From: Romanomermis culicivorax
Taxonomy: Eukaryota; Nematoda; Enoplea; Mermithida; Mermithidae
Assembly: GCA_963922205.1 (NCBI GenBank)
Contig: CAWUHX010000320.1
Coordinates: 124,001-188,000 of the forward strand
DNA: 64,000 nucleotides
Direction of reading: 5' to 3'
Part shown: positions 34,033 through 44,600 of the stretch, one piece after another
Layout: each line of letters starts with the position of its first letter
How positions within the stretch are numbered: position 1 is the stretch's first letter
Position numbers and translations under genes: made by a program
Notes under the pieces: generated by a model
Told to the model about the DNA's origin: nothing
What the model saw: only the letters and a program-made list of their open reading frames with translations
The model's database searches: none

Positions 34033-35098
34033 TCAATACTCTTCATCTGATTCATCTGATTCATCTGCACACATTATTTTAGAAATTATGGCTCGTAGTC
34101 GTTGTGCATCATCGAAAAGAATTTTCAGTTGATCGTCGCTGAGGATATATTCTAAATGCACGGTTTGAATCTCGAAGCCGCGATTTTTGAGCCATGTTTA
34201 TCCAAAACTTACTAGCTCCATACGCGTTGCAATTTTCTAATTGCCAATAAAAATACTTCTCGAAGTCTTCGTCTTTTCCCAAGAGTCTTGTGGGACCTAT
34301 AAAAGCCAGCTATCAATCCCTTTGCGTGAAAGTTTATATACAATTGCATACTCAAAATTTCATACGGTGTTGATGATGTATGCCTAAGGTACGTTGCAAA
34401 GCTCTGTTCTTGAAACACTGGAATTAAAAGTCACAGCATCAATTATGCATAGAAACATAAAATTTAGCCCAGTAATTTACAATTCAATGCCCAAACAACA
34501 CCAAGTTTATGCTGAAGATTAGAAATTTCTCAAATTGTTTTGAATGCAGCATTTGAAACCAAGTTGATTACAGACCGTTTGAAGACGGGTTGTTACTAGT
34601 TTGAATGCAAATTTTTTCTTAACAGCTTGAGACGCACAGAAGTCCAAATGAATGTTACTGATTATAGTTACAGATGTCAGATGTTCCAAATATCAATTTT
34701 TACTCTCATTTCCAACTTTGTTAAATTTTTAGACTGTGACGGCATTAAAATACAAAAAAAAAACAGTCACCACTGTAAACTTTTGAAGAATATATAAGTA
34801 CATGAAAATTGTAACTAAAAACGGTTTTCAGTCAGTCGTTCATACACGGCACGATTAGGCGTAATAGAAAAAGTTCTTTCTTACATGGCTTCAAGTATTT
34901 GTCGCATTCGTCTGCTAATCTTGCTAATGATTCGTTCACGTATCCGGACATATTCCTTGTCATCCCTGTGCAAAATAGAATTGATGAAACTTCATTCTCT
35001 TGAAATTGGCTTAAAAACTCACAATCTTTCCGATCCCTGAATTCGAAAGCTGTAACGACTGTAGCAAAAACGATGATTAGGAATAAATTCGACTGCAT
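34033..35098 (-). CDS. Small secreted protein gene, paralogue 1 (5 exons, 141 aa)
   Basis: Exons are 35098-35023, 34965-34885, 34417-34352, 34296-34213 and 34151-34033. All introns are GT-AG; three are about 55-61 bp and one is 467 bp. Every junction is phase 1, and the total, 426 nt, is 142 codons with TGA. The protein starts with a signal peptide (MQSNLFLIIVFATVVTA), followed by a short mature chain with three cysteines and an acidic end (DESDESDEEY). Support comes from paralogue 2, whose exons are 76, 81, 63, 84 and 125 bp and whose splice sites are in the same places. In exon 3 the two differ by exactly one codon, and in intron 1 they differ by one base, so only the spliced frame is conserved. 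I recognise no family. It is probably a secreted, possibly tissue-specific protein of a rapidly evolving kind. Confidence 0.75.
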
Positions 35099-35268
35099 TG
35101 AATAAATTTCTTTCAAAATATTCTGATTCTTAATTAAAAATATGGCGTCTTTATTATTGGTTGTACGCTCATAAACCATTACAAGGGCAAAAATGCACTT
35201 TATAGGCTGTTAAATCTATTCACATAAGTGAAACAGATGTTGAAAAATTTATTTGTGTTTAAGATGAT

Positions 35269-37556
35269 CTAATTATAAGATGACCAATCCTCTTCATCTT
35301 GTTCATCTGGACACATTATTTCAGAAATTTCGGCTCGATGTCGTTGTACATCCTTGAAAAAAATTCGTAGTTGATCGTCGCTGAGGATATATTCTAAATG
35401 GACAGTTTGAATCTCGAAGGCACGATTTTTGAACCCTGTCTGTGCAGAACTTACTAGCTCCATACGCATTGCAAGATTCTAATTGCTGATAAAAATTTGT
35501 TTCGAAGCGTTGTTTTTTTCCTAACAGCCAGATGGGACCTATGAAAGCCTGCTGTCAATAATTTTGAGAGAAAATTTATATATAACATACCCAAAATTTC
35601 ATACGGCGTTGATGTATGCGTTAAGTACGTTTCAAATTTCTGTTCTTGAAACACTGCAATTAAAAGTCACAGCTTCAGTTATGTTTATGTATATAACTAT
35701 GAAACTCAGTCCTGTAATTTACAGTTTGATGCACAAACAACCCCAAGTTCATGTTTAAGATTAAAAGTGTCTCGGAATGTTTTGAATGGGGCATTTGAAT
35801 CATTTGAATCGTTTGAAGACTGTTTGTTATTGTGCAACTTTTTTCTGGACACTTTATGATGCCAAGAAATTCAAATGAATATTACTGATAATGGCTACGC
35901 CGTATATGACAAATAATGAGGAAATTCATGTATGGAGCAAAATATGAACTGTCCGAGCGAATTTGATTAAAAAAGACTCGGGTTTACATAATGACGAAAA
36001 ATATCTGCATTAACAAAAACAAGACCTATTCAACATAAAGATATTTAACAAATATATACTTTCTGTACACTCTGAATGCGTTAGATAAAGTATACCATAA
36101 TTAGAAGTGCAATATGATATCGGACAAGACGAGCAAAAGGGTTCTAAATTTTCTATCATGTTAACTTGCACACACATCCAAGTATGGGTACCACGAGTGT
36201 TATGAAGTGACATGCTAAGGAAACATGGTCATTATGGATTTCTCAAAATGTGCTGCTTCTTCTTCTGATGAGTATTATTATTTTATGTTTTGTTGCTTGA
36301 GTATATTGATCCAACGGAGTTTCTCGCTGCATGAAATCGCTCATTGTTTTTGGGAGACTTTTGTGCACCCTAATCCTTCTTCAAATTGTGCTAACAAATT
36401 TTTTGTTTGAAGTTTAGAGACATGAAGGCGTTCTTATAAATTTGATCCCAAATTTAATATTTTAAATTTAGGTTCAAATTCAATACACTTTTTATTACTT
36501 CGCGTTTAAAACTAACTCGAGTACAAGTGGTTGCCAATTATGTGATCTCCAGCTTTCCGAGTCACTCATCAATTGTGTTCACACTTTGATTTCGTTATCA
36601 AACATCTTTAGACTCTTCCAAAATCGCTGTTTGTGAGTAGAGCTCTTTATTTGTACTGTTAAAGCATCAGTTCATCGAGACATCCTAGACACATAAAATT
36701 TGTTAAATAAAAAGAATATTGCTTTTGTACTGTTCCTAGAAGATCGCTCATGTACTATCGAAAAACTTAGCTAACAGGTCTGTTTTCCGGCCACTAGATA
36801 CGGGTACACTTTATTTTGTACTAGTCAAGTATCCCAAAGATCAATTTTGACTCTCATTTCCATTTTTGTTGAATTCCTTTTTATGATTCCGTAATTTATA
36901 ATTTCCGGGTGCCATTAAAAAAGATATTCGTATTGATTTTCAAATGTGCTTCGGCCTTACATCGATTTTTATTACATAATCCGATCTCAACTAGATGTCT
37001 ATATTCTTTACTCGGTTCCTTCTCGGTCAAAAATTTTTCGTTTGTACTTTCAAAACATCAGTTCATGGAAAACTTGGGTGTGTTCGACTGCTCTGACAAT
37101 AAAACAAGAAAGTTATTTGAGGAACATCATTATGCGTCAATAATTGGTGAAAAGTTGTCGAATTTTCGTAACAGTCATAAGTAAATCCAATTTTGTCTCG
37201 GACATCAAGGTAATCAAGAATCTCCAGCGCTATAAACTTTTGAAGAATAAATAAGTACAGAAAAATTTTAAGTACCAACGGTTTTCGGTCAATCGTTTAT
37301 ACACTGCACGAATAGGGGTAATGCAAAAAGTTCATTCTTACATGGCTTCAAGTATTTGTCGCATTCGTTTGCTAATCTTGCTAAAGATTCGTTGTCGTAA
37401 TCGAACATTTTCCTTGTCTTCCCTGTACAAAATAGAATTGATGATACTTCAATTCTCGTGACATTGGCGCAAAAACTTACAATGTTTCCGATCCTTAAAT
37501 TTGAAAGCTGTAACGACTGTAGCAAAGAAGACGATTAAGAATAATTTTGACTGCAT
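35269..37556 (-). CDS. Small secreted protein gene, paralogue 2 (5 exons, 142 aa)
   Basis: Exons are 37556-37481, 37422-37342, 35653-35591, 35538-35455 and 35393-35269, 429 nt in all, ending in TAG. Intron 2 is long (about 1.7 kb, 37341-35654) where paralogue 1 has 467 bp; the other introns are 52-61 bp. The signal peptide is MQSKLFLIVFFATVVTA. The two proteins share long stretches such as NAYGAKYILSDDQL at the exon 4-5 junction and ECDKYLKP at the end of exon 2. The last exon ends DEQDEEDWSSYN instead of the DES repeats of its neighbour. TTTATT at 35248-35253 gives a minus-strand AATAAA 15 bp after the stop. The genes lie head to tail about 170 bp apart and clearly arose by tandem duplication. 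Confidence 0.75.
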
Positions 37557-38994
37557 TGAATAAATTTCTTTTAAAATATTCTGATACCTAATGAAAAATA
37601 TGGCATTTTTTATCGGTTGTATGTTCATAAACCATTGCAAGGGCAAAAATATAATTTAAAGGCTGTTAAATCTATTCAAATTATAAAGTAGAACATAACT
37701 ATAAAAGATTTATTTTTGTTCAAGACAATTTAATATTTGAAGACTAAATTTTTCATAATCTGAGAAGATTTCTGCTCGAAAAGATGTCTTGGTCACCATA
37801 AATTTTATGTGAATGTTATTAGATTAAATCGTCTCAATCACATACCAATGAACCCATAAAAAGTACTCAATCTAGTCGTTAATGAAAGTGAAGTCCCTGC
37901 AACCTGTGTAATAATTGAATTTCGTGTTAAAATAATGATATTTATAAGACGAGTTTGTTTGATCAGTATATCGACGCTTCAACCGTCAAGCGTCTACCAG
38001 GGCGTTGTTGTTTCAGTAGTACAGTGAGCCGTCAATGTAATGTATTTACTTTGAGTGTTTGTCAAACCTGTGCGATGTCGAACATAGGGTAAACTATAAC
38101 ATGATCACGGTTCTTCTCAATGATATGCTCAAAAATAAAAAGGAAGAAAATATAATGATTTCGGCGAAATGATGAAATTTTTCGTCTCTTCGTGTTTTAA
38201 GGTCCTGTGAATTTCATCAATAGAAAACAGTTACGAACTTCTTGCTCTGAAGAAATTGTACGAAATATAGCCACAGGTATTTATCAGGGAACAATTCTAT
38301 AACTATAGTAAACTATAGTCTTTTGAAGTTTCGCAGATTGTTGATGCAAGCGTTTAACCTATTGGGACCAAGTCATCCAAATCCAAAATTTCAAAGTTGC
38401 GTGTGAAGCTATTTTGGTAAGTATCCTCAAAAGCCTATAATATTGCGATACACATATCATTGATACCATAGATATTGGAAAAGTTTCAAATCACATATTA
38501 AGCTTAAAAGATGGTTTTAAATCTTGAATAATTAATTCAATTAGGTCAAATTTATTCTGAAGGAACTGCATGATTCTCAATAAAGCAGCAACCTGACACG
38601 CGGGTTAATGTTTCTGCGAATCCACAGAAATGCGCAGCTGTTTTTATAAACCGCGATTTTGGCTAGTCAGGGCTTTTCTGTACGATTTCATGAATACGAA
38701 AGTATTTTTCGTATGTTTCCGTACAATTTGATGGTAGTAATGAATTACAGAGTTGGCTGGAGCGACGTCAGGGAGACAAAAATGAAGCAAAAACTGTTGG
38801 AAAATAAAAAAAGGGAAACTTTAAACCGTACATGGACTGAAAAAGACTACGGGAGAAGTTGGATCATTTGTGATCCAAAAGTTGTGTAGCGCAGACTACT
38901 GATGATGTGAATGAGGAATGAAGAAAATTCATTTTACCATTGCAATAGGATCGCAAGGCGACAACTCACCAAGGGATTGTACAGAAAAAAGTGG
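37557..38994. other. Upstream flank of the secreted gene pair
   Basis: No gene is recognised. A 76-codon plus-strand frame at 38659-38889 has a charged C-terminal half but no motif. This stretch probably includes the promoter of paralogue 2. Confidence 0.3.
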
Positions 38995-40175
38995 CATTCT
39001 CATATGAGCGATTCACAAGTAAGCGATTCTCAAGTAAACGATTCCCAAGTGAGCGAATTCTCACTTTAGCGGTTTCCACTTGAACGATTCCTAAATTAGC
39101 AATGCCCATAGGAACAATTACCAATTGAGCGAATTCGCCAATGAGCGATTCTCATGTGAGAGAATTCCCAAATGAGGGAATTCCTAATTGGGTGATTCCA
39201 AACGAGCAATCGAGAATGTAATAACACTTCCTTCATATTTTCCTTCTTTACCGTATATTTTTCTTTGAATGCATTTCTTTTTTCTTTCGTTTTTGTTTAT
39301 ATTGTTAATGTTTTCGTTCATGCATGTTTTTACGTTTTAATCTTTTGTCTCTGGTTCCTCTCATTTTCGTTTTTCTTTTCACCTACTTTTTTGCTCATGA
39401 AACAACACAAGTTGTCATTTAATAAGCATAGTCTTCCGTATCATTGTTATACAATTCGACACGCTCTATTTCCTATATAATTTTGTTCCTTTGGGATTTT
39501 TTCTTTATTACTTTTCATTTCAGTCTTTTGCCTTTAATCTCTCCTGGTTCTTGCTTTTTTGTTCTTTTTTCACACTTTTTCTTTCTTTCTGGCTGCTTTT
39601 TCTATGTCGCTTCTTCTTCCTTGTCACTTTTTCATGTTTCTTTTTTTCTAATGCTTTTCCACCTATTTTCAGTTATTCTGATTGTCTTCATTTTTTGACG
39701 TTTCCTTTCTCTTGATGTTTTGTCTCTTCCAACATCCTTTTGTTTATGTTTTGATCAAACATTTACAACGATGAAAGACTCAATCATGTCGAACTGTACA
39801 AGAATTACGCAGTAGACTAGGGCTATTTAAAATGACAACTCGTAATATGCTGTTTCATGAGTAAGAAAAGCAGATGACAAGAAAAACGAAAATGAAAGAA
39901 AGCAGAGACAAAAGATGAAAACGTTAAAACATAAATAAACGAAAACATTAACAGTACACCCAGAAAACGATAGAAAAAATAGGTATATACAAAGACAAAT
40001 ATAAGGTAAAGAAGGGAAATACAAAGAAAGTGTTATTACATGCTCGATCACTCGTTTGAAATCGCTCAATTAGGAATTCGTTCAACTGGGAATCGCCCAA
40101 TTGGAAATCGTTCAATTGGGAATCGCTCAATGGGAATCGCTTACCTGCGAATCGCTCACTTCGGACTAGACCAGA
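38995..40175. mobile_element. Foldback transposon, complete copy
   Basis: Arms of about 400 bp are inverted copies of each other. The outer parts are arrays of roughly 15-bp units (left 38999-39215, AGCGATTC-NCAANTG type; right 40040-40170, the inverse GAATCGCTCAATTGG type). The inner parts match as well: GTAATAACACTT, TCTTTTGTCTCT and TCATGAAACA each occur on both sides in inverse orientation. The centre (about 39500-39770) is T-rich and single copy. No transposase is encoded. Confidence 0.8.
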
Positions 40176-41331
40176 AAAAAATATACGCCCTAGCGTGAAC
40201 CTGACTGTGTTCTATACACCTATAAGGATATCACGATATCAAGCCTATCGGGTAGACGTTAGGATAGAACTAAATTACGGGGTATCACACATAGATGAAT
40301 TTATTGACATGAAAAAGGTATATGTAAAACACCGTTAGAAAGATCGAGCCCCAATAGGCAGCTAATAATAGCAAAGTTATAGCAATAGAGCAAACATGAA
40401 ACATGGAATAGAACTAGAAAAGTTAGCTATGAGAAATTGGAAGATTGGATATTACAGGGAATCCTACAAGGAAGTTAATATGAAATAATGTAATATCAAT
40501 GTATGTCAATGGTTACACACCGAAAATACACGATTTGAGTTCACACTGCGGTCTGTTTTTTACAAAAAGCTTTTGAATTGGAAAATTATAAAAAAATGTA
40601 CCACCTCAAAGTTGTTACACAAAGTTTTTATTGTGAGACTTTTTGTTCAAAAAAGCCAACCGCCAGTCGAGTATTCTCACAAATTTCTAGTCCTAATGCA
40701 GTACATGGTTCTGCTGGGAATGGTAACAATATGAAAAAGTATTTGCTTTCCACCCTTTTATTCATAAACATTTCAAGAAAAACAGTCTAAAGTGTTTCGA
40801 TTACTAGGTCAAGAATCGCATCCTATTCCCCAGAATTCTGAACTGGAATACCACATCACAGACAGGTATGAATTTATTTACAAAATTTACATTGAAAATA
40901 CGAACAAAACTGTACAAATATGATTGTATTGCCAAATAATCCAGGGCATATTGCACATAACGAGCAATAAAATATAAAATTCACAATGAGGATTCGAAGG
41001 AATTTAATTTCAACTAAACTATTTAGAATCTGATGCCTCGTGCCAATAAAGGTTTGGGATGCTCATTTTCAGTCTGACATAGTATGAAACATTGATTTTG
41101 ACAATCTGCATATCGTTGCAGTTATTTAGGAGGGAATAGTAATGATACCTATACGTCATTAGGGAAGAACACTCAAACTTGAAGAATTCGTACCATGTAG
41201 CTCTAACTATGTGAAGTCATGTAGAACATCGGCAAAAGTGTAAAACATCTGACCATGGCAGCAGTTCGGATCTCAAGAAACTAGAATCAGATACTTTGAT
41301 CAACCAAACTGGAATGGAGTACACGTCGTCT
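40176..41331. other. 3' flank / probable 3' UTR of neurexin
   Basis: This lies downstream of the neurexin stop on the minus strand. TTTATT at 40873-40878 reads AATAAA on that strand, about 455 bp after the stop, and is a possible polyadenylation signal. A diverged MITE-like segment with GGTCTGTTTTTTAC at one end and AAAAACAGTC at the other lies at about 40551-40790. Confidence 0.35.
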
Positions 41332-41668
41332 TCAAACGTACCACTCTTTCACGTCTTTTTTACTCTTGCCATTTTTCAGGCCGTTGGTCGTTCCACTTTG
41401 AGGCTGTTGGTGAATTTTGGACATAGACAAAAGTGACCTGCTGGCCGTCGGAAAGCCGGACATCGTTCTCGAGCCGCCGGCCGCCGCCCCGTTTGACGTT
41501 TGTTGGCCTTGCGGCGCGACCAAATTGCCGGGGAAATTTTTGGCCAACGATTCGTCGACTGACGTGTAAGAATCGCCCGTTGGTCTTTGGCGGCATAGGA
41601 AAACGATAAAAACGGCGACGATGAGCAAAACGATCAGGATGACGGCTGATGTTGCTATGATGGCAGTT
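41332..41668 (-). CDS. Nrx-1: Neurexin exon: transmembrane helix and cytoplasmic tail
   Basis: Acceptor TTTTTTCTAG; the first base completes an Arg codon. It encodes a transmembrane run ([20 protein letters not shown]), then [15 protein letters not shown] at the membrane-proximal site where neurexins bind protein 4.1. A Ser/Gly/Gln-rich tail follows, ending KDVKEWYV and TGA at 41332-41334. The last residues are the PDZ ligand for CASK/Mint-type scaffolds. Confidence 0.95.
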
Positions 41669-44600
41669 CTAGAAAAAATGAATGTTCTTCCTTTCGAGGT
41701 CATTTTTGAGGCAAAGTTTTTGACTAAAAAATTCTACAATAAAAGCTTTATGTGAACGACTTTAGGAGTTGTCTTATTTTTTGTCATTTTATAGCTTACA
41801 AGTATTTTATAAAAAAAGACACTATGATTTCAACGTTATCCAGTAGACATTTACCGCGACCAGAATTTCCGACACTACTTAGAAGTATTATGCATTAAGT
41901 CGCTTTTTGGTGCATGGCTTATGGAGGCGTCTTCCAATCAAAGTGTTGTTTTAAAGACCCTGCATCATTCAAATGATAGTTCTCTATTATGAAAGCGTGC
42001 AAGTTAAATAATCCCGCGTATCCGAATGAATCCGAAATTTTTTTCTACAATTTGGAATGCTCCTCTGCAAAAATTTTCAGCTGTTGATAACTGCCGTCTA
42101 AACTTTCTGCAGGAGTTAATGTTCAAAAAATGAATTCACCCTCACACTCTTCATTCGACTGATATTTCTTTTAGTATTGGGCGGAAAATAGTTTAGAAAA
42201 ACTAAACTGGATCGTTATGACAAAAGAGGAAGGGTAAAGAAATAAAAATCGAATAGCGAACTTGAGGAGTAAAGAAGAATAAAATCAAAACAAAAACGGG
42301 TATCAAAGCACAAAAAAGAAAGTATAAATCTTCATGGACAGAAAATAAAATAGTTGGCACGAACCAAAAGAGAATCGACTGACAGCAGGTTAAAATGCAA
42401 ATCGGAGTTCAAAACTCAGGATCAAATGAACAGGGTTAAGTGGATAGACTAAATTACACTCATAAGTTGCGTACCAAAGAACTGGAAAAATTTGTTGATG
42501 AAAGTAAAATAAATCAACTAAGAATTAAGTTTTGAACCTGAAACTGTTGACATCATGAAAACTCTATATTAAACATACATTTTTGAATCCGCGTCAATAT
42601 TTACCTGCAGGAGAGCAAGGAAAGGAAAAAATTGTTAATCTGCAGGGTCAGGAATTCAAAATTGCATGGAAAATATTGCGTAAATTACCAAACCCGAACA
42701 AATACGAACAATTGCAATTCAAAATTCTCAATCACACACTGGTAACACATCAACTCCTAATTAAATATAAAATTAAGGAAAGATAAATTTGTCATTATCG
42801 TGGATAGATGGCATTCGGCAGCTTTGATCTAGTGTGCAAATTTAAAGCCATTCTGTAATATATGAAGGATATTATGCGGATCGAAAAATCCATAAAAATA
42901 GAACATACAATCATTCTGGACGCTTCAGATAATGGGCATTCGGAAAAAATCATGGCTATTGATACATCTCTAATTTGCATTTCTACACAAAAGCTCAAAT
43001 ACATCTCTTGAAGAAAACTTTAGACTGAAATAATGAAAAAATTTAGATTGAACCATGCTATTGTGCACTTTAGAGAGGCTAAAAAGTCTGGATTTGTGAA
43101 CAAACGAAAATTATCAAACGTAAAAAAATTGATCTTGAAAAGGAATATAACAATGTAATAGCTACCTAGGAAATTTGGAAGGCGTTGGAGATTCTGTAAC
43201 CAGTACGTCTTTTTGGGCGTTGAATTTGTCGACCGGAGTAGGGTCTGTCGGTCGATTCAATGGCACATCTCCCGGCGGAGTATAAGATTTGTAGGGCTGC
43301 ACTTGATATCTTTGCGTAGATGCCATCGTTATAACGTCTGTTCTAGGCGTTGCTGTAGATGTGGTCCGCGATATTGTCCTAGGTTGAGTTCTGTACACAA
43401 TGTTGATTCTCGGCGTTGTACGCTTAGTTGACTTCGTCGTAGTCGTCGTCATCCTTGGCCCCATTGTATACTCGGGAGTTATAAGTTCTGGAACAAGAAA
43501 TCAGGTTCATAAATTTTTTCAAAGTAGAATCCTGCCAAGTGATTTTCACCATGACAGGTGAAGAAATTCCAACTTGTAATGAACATACCTGATTGAGTGA
43601 ACTGTTCGATCACACATTCTTCCTCTGTAGAATCGTCGGAGGTACATTCAGATGAGTCTGTCTCTAGGTCGGCGGGCGTTATCAGATCACTGGAATTTTC
43701 TTCAATTTCGGCAGAAACCTGTTCATGAAAATCAGAATCAAATTGATGCAATTTGGAATATAATCATTATACATATACTTTCGCCAAAGTTTCGAAACAT
43801 CGTGTGATCCTAAGCATTATGATAAAGGTCTTATCTTAGATTTTCATCATAATTCGATATGGTTTGAATTTTAAAAACACAAATACAAGATTTGAGTGTT
43901 TACTGTAAGTATGCAAAGGACATCTATGGCTGATATGTTTGTTGAAGACCAAGGAAAAATATGTTTTGAGTAGGGATCAGTAGTATTAAAAGGTAGACAA
44001 AGAAACCCTATATTGAGTGTACAAATTCCTTTGAGAACTCAAATAAGCATTCATCGGCCTAAATCGATCTTATAAACCTCGAACCCATAATTATATTTAT
44101 ACCTACTCATTAATACTTGTTCCTTCTGTTTTTTATAAAAACTGGCACGAGTTAAATGAAATATGATACGAATAAGTACGGCGTGATTAATTACCTATTC
44201 CCAGGAGGGGAGGGACATAACTATAGATGAAGATCATAACCAAAATATCAAGGAGTAGAAAATTTAGAAGTGGGTTTAATGACTCTGCATTTTCAGTCAA
44301 TGCCAACAACATTACGGATTAAATTAGATTTTAAATGGCGATAATAAGAAGAAATGCAATGTAAGTTTTCATAACTTACTTTTACTTTCACGCACATTTG
44401 AAACTTTTAATCATAAATTTCCATTAAATATGACTTCAGTAGATTTCAGAGCCAGAAATGATTTAATGGCCACACTTTATTAAGATTTTAATCAGTGTCA
44501 GACAGAAAACTTTCATGCTAAAACCTAGCAATCTGTCAAAAAATCATAAATCTGTGTCAGAGGCCCTCGGTTCAAAAATTCGATCAATGCAAAATTCAAA

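Noticed and set aside
34212..34418. 68-codon minus-strand frame taken as a separate small gene
   Set aside because: It joins two exons of paralogue 1 through a 55-bp intron; the spliced product, not this frame, matches paralogue 2.
39265..39715. Hydrophobic Phe/Ser/Leu-rich frames resembling membrane proteins
   Set aside because: They are translations of the T-rich inner arm and centre of the foldback element and recur in its other copies.
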